From NCBI GenBank assembly GCA_902795275.1, contig CADBKQ010000004.1, forward strand, positions 124,001-188,000: a stretch of 64,000 nucleotides of DNA. The letters run 5' to 3'. The position numbers were made by a program, and so were the translations under genes. This DNA comes from an uncultured Eubacteriales bacterium (GTDB lineage: Bacteria; Bacillota; Clostridia; Christensenellales; Aristaeellaceae). The first letter of the stretch is position 1. Each line of letters begins with the position of its first letter. Below are positions 1-8,521 of this stretch, piece after piece. The notes under the pieces are model-generated. The model searched no databases. It was given only the letters and a program-made list of their open reading frames with translations, and was not told where the DNA came from.

Positions 1-1088
1 GTGGCGACTGCCGCCCCATTGCGGACGGGGTCGTCTGTGAGGAAGGCGTCAACGGCGAGGCGGCGGGTATGATAAGCCAGCTTCAGCGCCGGAACATCCG
101 TCCTTCCCCGCAGGGCTTCGGCGCGGATGTAGCCGATCCGGTATCCGCCGTTGTTCATGGAATAGCCGATCATCACCCAGTCGCCGTAGCCGGTGTTTTC
201 AATGCCATACACCTGGCAGGTGCCTTCGCCCTTGGTCGCTTTGCTCTTGTTGGCGCGGTAATAGTATTCGCCGGGGCCGGAATACACGGGCCAGTTGCCG
301 GAGATGTATATGCTCTTGGCCTCGGGCAGCCATTCGTCGGTCTTTGCGGTGGGAACGGCGGTCACCCAAGGCCGGGCGGTGGGCGGATTCCACGGCGCGG
401 CAGTGATCAGGGGAATGGAAGTGACCCACGGGGCAGTGGTGGGCTGACGCCAGGGAACGGCGGTCACGATCGGGGCATAGGTGGGCCAGGGCGCCTGGGT
501 CGGCTGCGGCGGCATGGTGGGCAGGGGCACCTGTGTGGGCCGGGCGGGCGCGTTGCTGTTTTTCAGGTGGATGCTCCACACAAAGCCGCGCATCAGGCCC
601 TGGGAGGTGTTGGCTTCGATGTACGTCCAGGAGGTGCCCATGGTGGCCAGCACGGTCACGGGCGTGTTTTCGGGCAGACTGCAAATCATTTTGTTGTTGA
701 TCACCGGGTCGTCGGTGATGCGGCAGTAATCGTCGGCATAGGCGATGTAATGGTCAAAGTTCAGGGGTCGGATGACGCCGTCCACGTATTTGGCAGTGTT
801 CAGGGCGTCCTTATGCACATAGCCGATGCGGTAATCGCCGCCGGAGGTCTGGTAGCCCATCATAATCCAGTCGCCCTCGATGCCGTACACCCGGGCGGCC
901 CCGCCGCCGTACATGGCCTTGCCCATGTTGGCGCGGTAATAATGCCGGCCGGGGCCGGAGAATACGTCGTAGCTCCTGCCGAAATTGGCGCTGATGTAAA
1001 AATCCAGGTTCGCCATGGCCCGGGCCTCCGGCAGGAAGGATGCGCAGAGAACCAGCAGCAGGGCAAAACAAACTAAACGGCGCTTCAT
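1..1088 (-). CDS. Exported SH3-like repeat protein (3' end beyond the window)
   Basis: The frame starts at ATG 1088 on the minus strand and stays open to the window edge (about 362 codons), so the C-terminus is missing. The N-terminus is a signal peptide (MKRRLVCFALLLVLCASFLP, cleavage near ARA-MA). Two homologous blocks follow, roughly residues 27-160 and 245-360. Each has a VFSGPGRHYYRAN-like motif (VYSGPGEYYYRAN in the second), a GYRIGY-type strand and then a TDDPV-starting SH3-like segment. A Pro/Trp/Thr-rich linker of about 70 residues with repeated APW/VPW units separates them. Bacterial SH3-like repeats of this kind usually bind cell wall. The gene has its own promoter and a GAGAGGGGG ribosome binding site. 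The role is inferred and the exact ligand is unknown. Confidence 0.8.
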   Translation of the reverse strand, partial: MKRRLVCFALLLVLCASFLPEARAMANLDFYISANFGRSYDVFSGPGRHYYRANMGKAMYGGGAARVYGIEGDWIMMGYQTSGGDYRIGYVHKDALNTAKYVDGVIRPLNFDHYIAYADDYCRITDDPVINNKMICSLPENTPVTVLATMGTSWTYIEANTSQGLMRGFVWSIHLKNSNAPARPTQVPLPTMPPQPTQAPWPTYAPIVTAVPWRQPTTAPWVTSIPLITAAPWNPPTARPWVTAVPTAKTDEWLPEAKSIYISGNWPVYSGPGEYYYRANKSKATKGEGTCQVYGIENTGYGDWVMIGYSMNNGGYRIGYIRAEALRGRTDVPALKLAYHTRRLAVDAFLTDDPVRNGAAVA

Positions 1089-1133
1089 CGAAAAAGCCCC
1101 CTCTCTGAAAGATGCGGGTTTCATTCGTGCTAT

Positions 1134-1162
1134 ATTGTACCATCTTTGGCAATGAAGCGCAA
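1134..1162 (-). promoter_or_regulatory. Promoter for the SH3-repeat protein
   Basis: On the minus strand TTGCGC (1162-1157) is followed after 17 bp by TACAAT (1139-1134). The predicted start of transcription is about 40 nt upstream of the ATG at 1088. Confidence 0.55.
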
Positions 1163-1232
1163 GAATCAGGAGAAAGTTTTACATTGCTGTATTGGAAGCC
1201 GCGCCTGCCCCGTTTCGCGGTTTTTCCCGTGC

Positions 1233-1261
1233 TTGCGGGTTGCGGAGCTTTGTGGTATAAT
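1233..1261 (+). promoter_or_regulatory. Promoter for the ACT/UPF0210 operon
   Basis: TTGCGG at 1233-1238, a 17-bp spacer and a perfect TATAAT at 1256-1261, about 50 nt upstream of the ATG at 1311. Confidence 0.7.
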
Positions 1262-1310
1262 GCATTCGGTGAATTGGCGTCTGCCGTTCACCGGAGAGGA
1301 GACGAAGAAA

Positions 1311-1592
1311 ATGGCAGCAGAATCCAAGGCCGTGGTGACGGTGCTGGGCTTTGACCGGAAGGGCATTATCGCCGGAGTCAGCAGCGTATTGTTTGAACGG
1401 GGCGTGAACATCCTGGATATTTCCCAGACCATCCTGGACGGGTATTTTAACATGGTGATGGTGGTGGATCTGAGCGAACCCACCTGCCCCTTTGACGAAC
1501 TGCAAGGCGCTTTAAACGACCTGGGGAAAGAAATGGGCTTGCAGATCCGCATACAGAAAAACGAAATCTTTGAAGCCATGCATCAGGTGTGA
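1311..1592 (+). CDS. ACT domain protein, UPF0237 family
   Basis: A 93-residue protein consisting of a single ACT fold: a first strand and turn VTVLGFDRKGIIAGVSSVL, then the typical ILDISQTILDGYFNMVMVVD segment. The start at ATG 1311 is chosen because GGAGAGGA lies just upstream and the promoter at 1233-1261 would exclude longer starts. ACT domains bind small ligands, usually amino acids. UPF0237 proteins are commonly encoded next to UPF0210, as here (for example the streptococcal SP_0238/SP_0239 pair), suggesting a ligand-sensing partner. No ligand is known to me. Confidence 0.9.
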   Translation: MAAESKAVVTVLGFDRKGIIAGVSSVLFERGVNILDISQTILDGYFNMVMVVDLSEPTCPFDELQGALNDLGKEMGLQIRIQKNEIFEAMHQV

Positions 1593-1596
1593 TGTT

Positions 1597-1722
1597 CAGT
1601 TTTCAGTTTTCAGTTTTAAGTTCTAAGTTCTTCGTTCTAAGCTGTTTACTCGTATTAGATGATTTATCATTTTGCTGGACACTATCAGCCTGGAACTTAG
1701 AACTTTGAACTTAGAACTAAAA
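1597..1722 (+). repeat. Heptamer-array hairpin element 1
   Basis: Left arm 1597-1641 is built of 7-bp units in perfect phase: CAGTTTT three times, AAGTTCT twice, TCGTTCT, then AAG. Right arm 1694-1722 is the inverted version: AACTTAG, AACTTTG, AACTTAG, AACTAAA. The roughly 50-bp centre is non-repetitive. It lies between two co-directional genes and should form a stem in the mRNA. Confidence 0.85.
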
Positions 1723-1755
1723 CAGATTACCCCAATTCAAATGGAGAGAAGCCAT

Positions 1756-3108
1756 ATGATTCAAACCAGCCAGATTTTAGAAACCCTGCGCATGATCGAC
1801 CAGGAAAAGCTGGACGTGCGCACGATCACCATGGGCATTTCCCTGTTCAACTGCGTCTGCGACGACAAGCGCCGCCTGGCCAGCCGCGTGTACAGCCGCA
1901 TCGCGCGGCAGGCAGAGAACCTGGTGAAGGTGGGCCGGGAGATCGAGCGGGAAATCGGCGTGCCGATTGTGAACAAGCGCATTTCCGTGACGCCCGTTTC
2001 TTTGATTACCGGGGCCATTGACGACCCCATTCCCGTGGCGGAAGCGCTGGACCGCGCCGCCAAGGAAACGGGCGTGGATTTTATCGGCGGCTATTCCGCC
2101 CTGGTGCAGAAGGGAATGACGGCGGCGGACCGGCGGCTGATCGCCTCCATCCCCGAAGCGCTGTCTGAAACCGACCTCATGTGCTCCTCCGTCAACGTGG
2201 CCTCCACCCGGGCGGGCATCGACATGGACGCCGTGCGCCTGTGCGGCGAGGCCATCAAGAGCCTGGCTGAAAAGACCGGGGACAAGGATGGCCTGGGCTG
2301 CGCCAAGCTGGTGATCTTCGCCAACGCGGTGGAGGATAACCCCTTCATGGCCGGCGCGTTCCACGGCCCCGGGGAGGGCGACTGCGCGGTGAGCGTGGGC
2401 GTCAGCGGCCCCGGCGTGGTGAAGAGGGCGCTGGAGAGCGTGAAAGGGGCCTCCTTCGACGTGGTGGCCGAGACCATCAAGCGCACCGCTTTCCGCATCA
2501 CCCGCGTAGGGCAGCTGGTCGCCATGGAAGCCAGCGAACGCCTGGGCGTGCCCTTTGGCATCGTGGACCTGTCCCTGGCCCCGACGCCCGCAATCGGCGA
2601 CTCCGTGGCGCATATATTGGAAGAAATGGGCCTGGAAAAGTGCGGTACCCACGGCTCCACCGCCGCGCTGGCGCTGCTCAACGACGCGGTGAAGAAGGGC
2701 GGTGTGATGGCCTCCTCCCATGTGGGCGGCCTGTCCGGGGCGTTCATCCCCGTCAGCGAGGACATCGGCATGATCGAAGCCGCCGCCTGCGGGGCGCTGA
2801 CCCTGGATAAGCTGGAAGCCATGACCTGCGTGTGCTCTGTGGGCCTGGACATGATCGCCATCCCCGGCGACACCTCCGCCGCCACCATCAGCGCCATTAT
2901 CGCCGACGAAGCCGCCATCGGCATGATCAACAGCAAGACCACCGCCGTGCGCGTCATTCCTGCGCCGGGGAAAAAGGTGGGCGATTATGTGGAGTTTGGC
3001 GGGCTGCTGGGCCGCGCCCCGGTCATTCCCGTGCATCCCTTCTCCTCCGACGCCTTCATCGCACGGGGCGGACGCATCCCCGCGCCGCTGCATTCTTTGA
3101 GAAATTGA
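1756..3108 (+). CDS. UPF0210 (DUF711, PFL) family protein
   Basis: A 450-residue protein, the usual length for UPF0210. It begins [20 protein letters not shown] and carries the family's Gly- and Asp-rich blocks such as [17 protein letters not shown], the [15 protein letters not shown] segment and a C-terminal GGRIPAP. Structures of this family resemble glycyl-radical enzymes (hence PFL-like), but to my knowledge catalysis is not established. The start at 1756 follows GGAGAGAAG. The upstream ACT protein is its usual genomic partner, and the two would be co-transcribed across the heptamer hairpin. Confidence 0.9.
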   Translation: MIQTSQILETLRMIDQEKLDVRTITMGISLFNCVCDDKRRLASRVYSRIARQAENLVKVGREIEREIGVPIVNKRISVTPVSLITGAIDDPIPVAEALDRAAKETGVDFIGGYSALVQKGMTAADRRLIASIPEALSETDLMCSSVNVASTRAGIDMDAVRLCGEAIKSLAEKTGDKDGLGCAKLVIFANAVEDNPFMAGAFHGPGEGDCAVSVGVSGPGVVKRALESVKGASFDVVAETIKRTAFRITRVGQLVAMEASERLGVPFGIVDLSLAPTPAIGDSVAHILEEMGLEKCGTHGSTAALALLNDAVKKGGVMASSHVGGLSGAFIPVSEDIGMIEAAACGALTLDKLEAMTCVCSVGLDMIAIPGDTSAATISAIIADEAAIGMINSKTTAVRVIPAPGKKVGDYVEFGGLLGRAPVIPVHPFSSDAFIARGGRIPAPLHSLRN

Positions 3109-3114
3109 TGAAAA

Positions 3115-3198
3115 GGCATTAGGCAATAGGCATTAGGAGAATATACTGAGCGAATAAAACGATATAAAACTAATGCCTAATGCCTATTGCCTAATGCC
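3115..3198 (+). repeat. Heptamer-array hairpin element 2
   Basis: Left arm 3115-3137 reads GGCATTA, GGCAATA, GGCATTA. Right arm 3171-3198 reads TAATGCC, TAATGCC, TATTGCC, TAATGCC, the inverted units in the same 7-bp phase. The centre is 33 bp and AT-rich. Confidence 0.85.
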
Positions 3199-3223
3199 TG
3201 AAAAACCTCTATGGAGGAACGCC

Positions 3224-3838
3224 ATGGCTCAATGTGTCCAATGCGGCAGCCCGGACGGAGACGAGCGCCTGTATGCCTGCGTGTCGGCGGAAACGGAAAC
3301 CGGGCCGTCGGACAGGCGGGGCTGGCGCAGGCGTATTATCCGGGAAACGCTGACGGCCATCACGCCTTACGCCGTGTGCCCCGCCTGCGCCCGGAAAGCC
3401 AAGCGGAAAGCGGTGCTGATGACGATTCCCATCACGATCATCGGAACGGTGGTGCTGACGTTTCTGGGTTTGTTCTCCGTACGGCCCAACCGGAACGCCA
3501 AGCGGGAAGTCGCGTCCCTGCCGGTGGTGATGCCCTGCGTCGCCGTGATTCTGTGGCTCTGCGGCTTGTCCGTGTACCTGCCCCGACCCAAGGAGCTGTA
3601 CGCGGCGGAGATCGTGCACAAGTGCGTCGGCCTGCCCGGTAAATCCTTCCTGCTGCCCCTGGAAACCCGATGCTATACCCGCAGAAAGGACGGCACGCTG
3701 AAACCCGAGGACATCAAATACAAGTCCGCCGTCAGAACAGAGCTGGCGGATCGGCTGGTACCGGTCATTCAGGGCGAAGCGGATGGCCGCGAACTCATCG
3801 GTCAGACCTTCATCAAAGAGGAAGACACCCGGCGGTAA
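3224..3838 (+). CDS. Small membrane protein with N-terminal zinc-ribbon-like cysteines
   Basis: 204 residues. The N-terminus has a CVQCG pair and, about 45 residues later, a CPAC pair, consistent with a four-cysteine zinc ribbon. Two hydrophobic segments follow (about residues 65-84 and 100-118), then a soluble C-terminal half of about 85 residues. ATG 3224 follows AUGGAGG-type ribosome binding sequence; the heptamer element ends 25 nt upstream. I do not recognise the family. The layout suggests a small membrane-anchored protein of unknown role. Confidence 0.75.
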   Translation: MAQCVQCGSPDGDERLYACVSAETETGPSDRRGWRRRIIRETLTAITPYAVCPACARKAKRKAVLMTIPITIIGTVVLTFLGLFSVRPNRNAKREVASLPVVMPCVAVILWLCGLSVYLPRPKELYAAEIVHKCVGLPGKSFLLPLETRCYTRRKDGTLKPEDIKYKSAVRTELADRLVPVIQGEADGRELIGQTFIKEEDTRR

Positions 3839-3855
3839 CGCCAAAGGAAAGCGCC

Positions 3856-3902
3856 ATGAACATTCGTCTTTTTGTTCCCAAGGACGCCCAGGCGGTGTCA
3901 AT
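3856..3902 (+). pseudogene. Probable N-terminal remnant of a GNAT acetyltransferase
   Basis: After an AAAGGAAAG ribosome binding site, ATG 3856 opens a frame beginning MNIRLFVPKDAQAVS, which looks like the first strand and helix of a GNAT acetyltransferase. The similarity ends after about 15 residues. The frame then runs out of phase into the MBL gene and stops at 3975. A deletion fusing a GNAT start to the next ribosome binding site would explain this. A complete GNAT gene lies 700 bp downstream. The call rests on one short motif. Confidence 0.35.
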
Positions 3903-3928
3903 ACCGATCACAAAAGGAGAGCCAGACC

Positions 3929-4612
3929 ATGAAGCTGAACAGGCTGACGGACAGAATTTGGGTCTTCCCTTTTGAGGAAGAACGCGACCGGCCCAATCTT
4001 TCCTATATCCGGGGCGACCGGTGGAGCTTGGCGGTGGACGCGGGGCATTCGGAGGCGCACACGAAACTGTTTTACAACGCCCTGGAGGAAGCCGGGCTGC
4101 CGCTGCCCCGCCTGACGGCGCTGACCCACTGGCACTGGGATCATACCTTCGGGATGCACGCCGTTCCCGGCCTGTGCCTGGCGAACGCGCGGACGAACGA
4201 ACACCTGAAAGCCATTCGGGAGAAGATTGCCCGGGAAGGCGTGGAAGCGTTTCTGTCCATGGATGAGAGTATCCGCAGGGAATACGCCGGGAACATGCCC
4301 GTGGTCGTGACCCTGGCAGACCTGGTGTTTTCCGGCGAAATGCTGCTGGACCTGGGAAACTGCCCCGTTCGCCTGTTCCAGGCCGAAGCGCCCCATACCG
4401 ACGATTCCACGCTGATTCATGCGGTCAGTGAAAGCGTGCTGTTCCTGGGCGACGCTGAGGGCGGCATCTTTCCCACCTGGGAAAAAGACCAGTCTTTGTG
4501 CCAAAAGCTGGCGGACACCATTGCGGCTGTGGACGCCGACATCTGCCTGGAAAGCCACTGGACGCCTGTGACGAAGCGGGAAATGCTGGATGATCTGCTG
4601 GCGGATACGTGA
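3929..4612 (+). CDS. MBL-fold metallo-hydrolase
   Basis: 227 residues with the metallo-beta-lactamase signature THWHWDHTFG (HxHxDH) near residue 75, a later APHTDDS histidine, a GDAEGG aspartate block and a C-terminal ESHW histidine. These are the expected two-metal ligands. Family members hydrolyse thioesters, lactones, phosphodiesters and other substrates, and the sequence does not decide which. ATG 3929 follows AAAGGAGAG. It sits 17 nt before the GNAT gene and is probably co-transcribed with it. Confidence 0.88.
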   Translation: MKLNRLTDRIWVFPFEEERDRPNLSYIRGDRWSLAVDAGHSEAHTKLFYNALEEAGLPLPRLTALTHWHWDHTFGMHAVPGLCLANARTNEHLKAIREKIAREGVEAFLSMDESIRREYAGNMPVVVTLADLVFSGEMLLDLGNCPVRLFQAEAPHTDDSTLIHAVSESVLFLGDAEGGIFPTWEKDQSLCQKLADTIAAVDADICLESHWTPVTKREMLDDLLADT

Positions 4613-4629
4613 TTTGAAAGAGGCGCACC

Positions 4630-5103
4630 ATGTTTTACGATACCAATGACCTGAAGAATCAGGAAATCTTTCTGCGTCTGGAAAGAACCTGCGAAGCGCA
4701 GCCTGAAAAGCGGTGGGTTCCCACGTACTATTTCGATATCTGCCTGCCGGACGGAACGAAGATCGGTTATTGCGATCTGCGCATCGGGCACAACGATAAA
4801 ACCTATATCGGCGGCAATATCGGCTATGGCATCAATGAGCCGTTCCGGGGCCGCCGTTACGCGGCGAAAGCCTGCGCCCTGCTGTTTCAGCAGGCCCGGA
4901 AGCACGGGATGGATTACGTCATTATCACCTGTGACCCCTCCAACGCTGCTTCGTCCAGAACATGCCAGCTTGCGGGCGGCAAATACATGGAAACCGCCGA
5001 TATTCCAGAGGATAATGAAATGTACGCCGAGGGCAAGCGGCAGGTCATGATTTATCGGTTTGATCTATCAAGAACAGGAGAACCCTATGAACGAAAACTT
5101 TAA
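4630..5103 (+). CDS. GNAT family N-acetyltransferase
   Basis: 157 residues. The acetyl-CoA-binding signature appears as GYGINEPFRGRRYAAKAC (motif A), followed by the VIITCDPSNAASSRTCQLAG segment typical of RimJ/RimL-like enzymes, where the Asn and the small residues bind the pantetheine arm. The acceptor is unknown. The last 17 nt overlap the start of hslO in another frame, indicating translational coupling. Confidence 0.87.
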   Translation: MFYDTNDLKNQEIFLRLERTCEAQPEKRWVPTYYFDICLPDGTKIGYCDLRIGHNDKTYIGGNIGYGINEPFRGRRYAAKACALLFQQARKHGMDYVIITCDPSNAASSRTCQLAGGKYMETADIPEDNEMYAEGKRQVMIYRFDLSRTGEPYERKL

Positions 5104-5989
5104 CGTATTGAACCTTCCGGATGAAATGCTGCACATCACCCTACGGGGCGGGCAGGCCAAGGCGCTGATGTGCCGCACCACCGCTATGGCGCGGAAGGCG
5201 GCGGACATTCACTGCCCTTCCTCCACGGCGCTGGCGGCCATGAGCCGCACCATGACCGCCACCGCCATGCTGGGCGTGATGATGAAGGATGCGGAAGCCT
5301 CCGTCACCGTCACCGTGGCGGGGGACGGCCCGCTGGGGAAAATGACCGCCGTGGCGCACGGAGGAAAGGTGAAGATTTCCGCGGCGCACCCGGAAGCCGA
5401 CCTGCCGCTGAAACCGGACGGACACCTGGACGTGGGCGGCCTGGTGGGGCATCATGGGCGGCTGACCGTCATTAAGGACTTGGGCATGAAGGAGCCTTAC
5501 GTGGGCCAGAGCCAGCTGGTCAGCGGCGAACTGGGCGAGGACTTCGCCCAGTATTTCACCGTCAGCGAGCAGCAGCCGTCCCTGGTGGCGCTGGGCTGCC
5601 TGGTGCATGAGCGCTATTGCCTCAGCGCCGGCGGCGTGCTGGTGCAGGCCATGCCGGGATGCAGCGAAGAATTGCTGGAGCAGTTGGAATTCCGCTCCGT
5701 TTTCTTCTCCGCCATCAGCCGGGAAGTGGCGGACGTGGCGCTGGAAGACCTGGCGAAAGCCTGGTTCGACGGGCTGGACATGGAAATCCTCAGCCGGGAA
5801 CCGGTGTGCTACCAGTGCGATTGCAGCCGGGAGAAGATGGAAAAGGCGCTGATCGCCCTGGGCCGCAAGGAGCTGACCCAATTGATCGACGAGGACGGCG
5901 GCGCGGAGCTGACCTGCCATTTCTGCCGCACGGCCCATTCCTTCACCAAGCAGGATCTGGTCAGCCTGCTGGAAAGGGCGACCCGATGA
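5087..5989 (+). CDS. hslO: Hsp33 redox-regulated chaperone
   Basis: 300 residues, normal for Hsp33. The N-terminal domain carries family blocks such as MLGVMMKDAEASVTV and GDGPLGKM. The C-terminal redox switch has the four zinc cysteines as CYQCDCS (near residue 235) and CHFC (near residue 277). Oxidation of these cysteines releases zinc and activates the holdase that protects cytoplasmic proteins under oxidative stress. ATG 5087 follows CAGGAGAA and overlaps the GNAT gene. Its stop overlaps the next start (ATGA), so these genes form an operon. Confidence 0.95.
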   Translation: MNENFNVLNLPDEMLHITLRGGQAKALMCRTTAMARKAADIHCPSSTALAAMSRTMTATAMLGVMMKDAEASVTVTVAGDGPLGKMTAVAHGGKVKISAAHPEADLPLKPDGHLDVGGLVGHHGRLTVIKDLGMKEPYVGQSQLVSGELGEDFAQYFTVSEQQPSLVALGCLVHERYCLSAGGVLVQAMPGCSEELLEQLEFRSVFFSAISREVADVALEDLAKAWFDGLDMEILSREPVCYQCDCSREKMEKALIALGRKELTQLIDEDGGAELTCHFCRTAHSFTKQDLVSLLERATR

Positions 5990-7302
5990 CCCGCCCGCGC
6001 ACGAACGTGGTGCCTTTCGAGCGCCCGGCGGCGTACTGGGCAGTGAAGGCGCGGAAACACGCTTCTCCCGCGCAGCTTCCCGATGCGGCCCGGATGATGC
6101 GCAAGGCGCTGGAAAAGAGCGGCGACGTGGGCCTGGCCCTGGAACTGGCGGAGATTTACGCTGGCATGGGCTGCTACACCGCCGCTGAACGCTGCCTGCT
6201 TCGCGCCGCCGCCCGCCACGGGCTGACGGGCAGCCTGTGCTATGCCATCGGTGTGTGCGCCCTGAACCGGGGCGACGAGGATTTGGGCGATCTGGCGCTG
6301 GATCAAAGCCTTCGGCTGGAACCCGACGGCCTTTTCTCCGAGCGCGCCCAGGACCTGCTGGAATTCTACGCCTGGAAGCCGGCCTGGTTCCAGCCCCACA
6401 CCGCCAGGAGCGACGAGCTCTGCCGCCGCTCCGTCCGGGCGCTGGCCCATGCGGATGTGGAAGAAGCGGTGAAGCTGGCCCGGAAGGCCTGGAAAAAGGG
6501 ACATTCGCCCCGGGCCGCGCTGTGGCTGGGCATGCTGCTGCCGCCGAATGAAGCACTGCGGTATCTCAGATGCGCGGCGGAAGAGCTGCCGCTGGAATTA
6601 AAGCCCCAGCTGAAATACGCCGAAGCGTGCTATTTCTGCCGCCGTTATCCCCAGGCGCGGCAGCGCCTGCTGTCCGCCGGAAAGCTGTGCAAAACCATCA
6701 CCGATACGGAGGATTTCTGCCAAACCGCCTGGAGGCTGAACCGGCTGAAGGACGCCCTGAAGCTGATCGACAAAAAGCTGTATGAATTACCCCAGAGCGT
6801 GGATTACCTGCGGCTCAGATACCTGACCCTGCGCAGAATGGGGGAAAACGAGCAGGCCAAGCGCACGCTGGAAACGCTGCTGGAAATCGACCCGGACGAC
6901 GCCGACGCGCTCTATGACCGCCGCCATCCCCAATGTACGGATCTGCGGGATGACCGGAAAATATTGCTGCTGGCCCTGGGCGGGATGGTGTATTCCCTGC
7001 CGGACACAAGGCGGTTCGGCCCGCTGAACCGGGTGCTGCACCTGATGGTGATGAACCTGAACGGCATGATCGAGGCGGAAACCATTTACCGCCTGCTGCC
7101 GCCTCTCTGGCGCAAGTTATCCCCGGCGGAACGGTACGCCTGCGACGAATACCGGGACGAGTGCTATCCCGCGCTGTTCACGGTGTATCTGTTCGCTGCC
7201 ACCGGCCGCTGGCAGGAGGCGAAGAACACCCTCGCCAACGCGAAGCAGAAGAAGCGGGTTTTGCGGCTGCTGTCCCGCTGCGCGGGCTTGAATGCAAAAT
7301 AA
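5986..7302 (+). CDS. TPR-like helical-repeat protein
   Basis: 438 residues starting at ATG 5986 inside the ATGA overlap with hslO. It is rich in Ala/Leu helical pairs (for example LALELAEIYAGMGCYTAAER, AKRTLETLLEIDPDDADALY) matching degenerate tetratricopeptide repeats over most of its length. No signal peptide or membrane segment is evident. TPR proteins act as protein-interaction scaffolds. The coupling to hslO suggests, without proving, a role in the same stress response. Confidence 0.8.
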   Translation: MTRPRTNVVPFERPAAYWAVKARKHASPAQLPDAARMMRKALEKSGDVGLALELAEIYAGMGCYTAAERCLLRAAARHGLTGSLCYAIGVCALNRGDEDLGDLALDQSLRLEPDGLFSERAQDLLEFYAWKPAWFQPHTARSDELCRRSVRALAHADVEEAVKLARKAWKKGHSPRAALWLGMLLPPNEALRYLRCAAEELPLELKPQLKYAEACYFCRRYPQARQRLLSAGKLCKTITDTEDFCQTAWRLNRLKDALKLIDKKLYELPQSVDYLRLRYLTLRRMGENEQAKRTLETLLEIDPDDADALYDRRHPQCTDLRDDRKILLLALGGMVYSLPDTRRFGPLNRVLHLMVMNLNGMIEAETIYRLLPPLWRKLSPAERYACDEYRDECYPALFTVYLFAATGRWQEAKNTLANAKQKKRVLRLLSRCAGLNAK

Positions 7303-7304
7303 GA

Positions 7305-7333
7305 TTGTGTTTGACACGTGAGTATGGTATACT
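7305..7333 (+). promoter_or_regulatory. Extended -10 promoter of the small hydrophobic toxin
   Basis: TTGTGT (7305-7310), a 17-bp spacer and TATACT (7328-7333) preceded by a TGn extension (7325-7327). It gives a leader of about 70 nt containing a GGGCAA...TTGCCC hairpin before the toxin ORF. Confidence 0.6.
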
Positions 7334-7412
7334 GTCCATGCTGTATAATAGTAGGGCAAACGCCCGGAAGCTTGCCCCGATGTCTGGATGACGGACAGTG
7401 GGGGGTGATAGC

Positions 7413-7493
7413 GTGACGACCGTTGAACTGTTCATGGCTCTGATCGCCGTTGCCAGTCTCGCTCTTACGATTTACTTCGGAATGAAGCGTTGA
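7413..7493 (+). CDS. Small hydrophobic peptide, probable type I toxin (TxpA/holin-like)
   Basis: A 26-residue peptide starting at GTG 7413 after a strong GGGGGGTGA site. It has an acidic/polar N-terminus (MTTVELF), one hydrophobic membrane span (MALIAVASLALTIYF) and a basic end (GMKR). This matches the small putative holin-like toxins of Firmicutes related in style to TxpA. Such peptides depolarise or disrupt the membrane when their antisense RNA is lost. The convergent antisense promoter at 7587-7615 and the shared terminator strongly support this reading. Family assignment is by pattern only. Confidence 0.65.
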   Translation: MTTVELFMALIAVASLALTIYFGMKR

Positions 7494-7494
7494 T

Positions 7495-7534
7495 AAAAAA
7501 AGCTCCTGGGTAGTTGCAGCTACTCAGGAGTTTT
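7495..7534 (+). terminator. Bidirectional terminator shared by toxin mRNA and antisense RNA
   Basis: Stem CTCCTGGGTAG (7503-7513), loop TTGCAG, stem CTACTCAGGAG (7520-7530). It is followed by TTTT on the plus strand. An A-run at 7495-7501 supplies seven T on the minus strand. Confidence 0.85.
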
Positions 7535-7580
7535 CTGAGGCTCGGTTTTACTAAACCAGCTTGGGGTGAACTTCTGAACC
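7495..7580 (-). ncRNA. Candidate antisense RNA antitoxin
   Basis: The minus-strand promoter at 7587-7615 would start an RNA of about 85 nt near 7580, ending at the shared hairpin with a seven-T tail. It would pair with the 3' end of the toxin transcript, the arrangement of TxpA/RatA and BsrG/SR4 type I modules. Transcript ends are predicted, not observed. Confidence 0.6.
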
Positions 7581-7586
7581 AATACT

Positions 7587-7615
7587 ATTGTACAGCATTG
7601 GCGGCTGCGTGTCAA
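7587..7615 (-). promoter_or_regulatory. Consensus promoter of the antisense RNA
   Basis: On the minus strand a perfect TTGACA (7615-7610), a 17-bp spacer and TACAAT (7592-7587). It points toward the toxin gene and away from the HEAT-repeat gene, so it does not serve a protein-coding gene on that strand. Confidence 0.75.
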
Positions 7616-7684
7616 GCGCGGCTGCCAATTTTATTCCGCTGTTTGTTTACCATGACGCGAACAGGAAGACGAGGAGAGATCAAC

Positions 7685-8515
7685 ATGCGCTGCATCAACT
7701 TTGACAAGGAATTTGAGCGGTATCTTTCCGTGTGGATGAAGGAGCACGCGAAGGAATACAAGAATTATGACGAGATGGAAGCGGCCATGCCCGACGTGTA
7801 CGCGGATTTCCTGGACACGCCGGTGAACTGGCTGGGCGGGGCGAAGCCGGGAGAATATTTCAGCCAGTTCGACAACGCCCATCAGCTGGTGAACTGGATG
7901 GAGGACTACTTCAAGCAGCGCATTCCCGCGCCGGACATGCTGCTCAACCGCATTGCGGAACTGGGCCTGGCCGCGGAAGAATCCCTGATGAACCTGCTGA
8001 AAAAGGAAAAGGCCACCCAGGAAATCAAAATGGCGGCGATTACCCTGCTGCGGGAGATCGAGTCCGTCGCCCCGCTGGAATACTATATCGGCCTGCAGGC
8101 CATCCGGGAAGAGGGCGAGGACGAGCTGGCCGACAACGCCCTGGACAGCCTGGCTTCCATGGGCGAACAGGCGGTGGACGCCATGCGCAAGGCCCTGCCC
8201 TTGGCTTCCCCCAATGGGCAGGAAGCCCTGCTGACGGTGCTTTCGGATTATCCGGGGGACGAGGATGTTTTTCAAACCGCGCTGCGTTTATTCCATGAGC
8301 GCCGGGAAAGCGTTGCGATCCTGGCCGACTGCCTGGGCAAGCTGGGTGATGAACGCGCGCTGCCCGCGCTGATGGCCCTGGCCGCCAGCGAGGAAACGCC
8401 GTACCTGGATTATATCGAGCTTCGCAGCGCCATCGAAGCCCTGGGCGGCGAAGCGCCGGAACGCAGCTTCGACGCCGAGGACCCGGCGTATGAGGCCATG
8501 CGGAGCATGCAGTAA
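7685..8515 (+). CDS. HEAT-like repeat protein
   Basis: 276 residues starting at ATG 7685 after GAGGAGAG. The middle and C-terminal parts contain paired helices with the HEAT pattern, for example LNRIAELGLAAEESLMNLLK, LADNALDSLASMGEQAVDAM and LADCLGKLGDERALPALMAL, from about residue 90 to 260. There is no signal peptide. HEAT proteins are usually scaffolds; the partner is unknown. The N-terminal 85 residues are acidic and aromatic-rich and I do not recognise them. Confidence 0.8.
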   Translation: MRCINFDKEFERYLSVWMKEHAKEYKNYDEMEAAMPDVYADFLDTPVNWLGGAKPGEYFSQFDNAHQLVNWMEDYFKQRIPAPDMLLNRIAELGLAAEESLMNLLKKEKATQEIKMAAITLLREIESVAPLEYYIGLQAIREEGEDELADNALDSLASMGEQAVDAMRKALPLASPNGQEALLTVLSDYPGDEDVFQTALRLFHERRESVAILADCLGKLGDERALPALMALAASEETPYLDYIELRSAIEALGGEAPERSFDAEDPAYEAMRSMQ

Positions 8516-8521
8516 TTCCAA

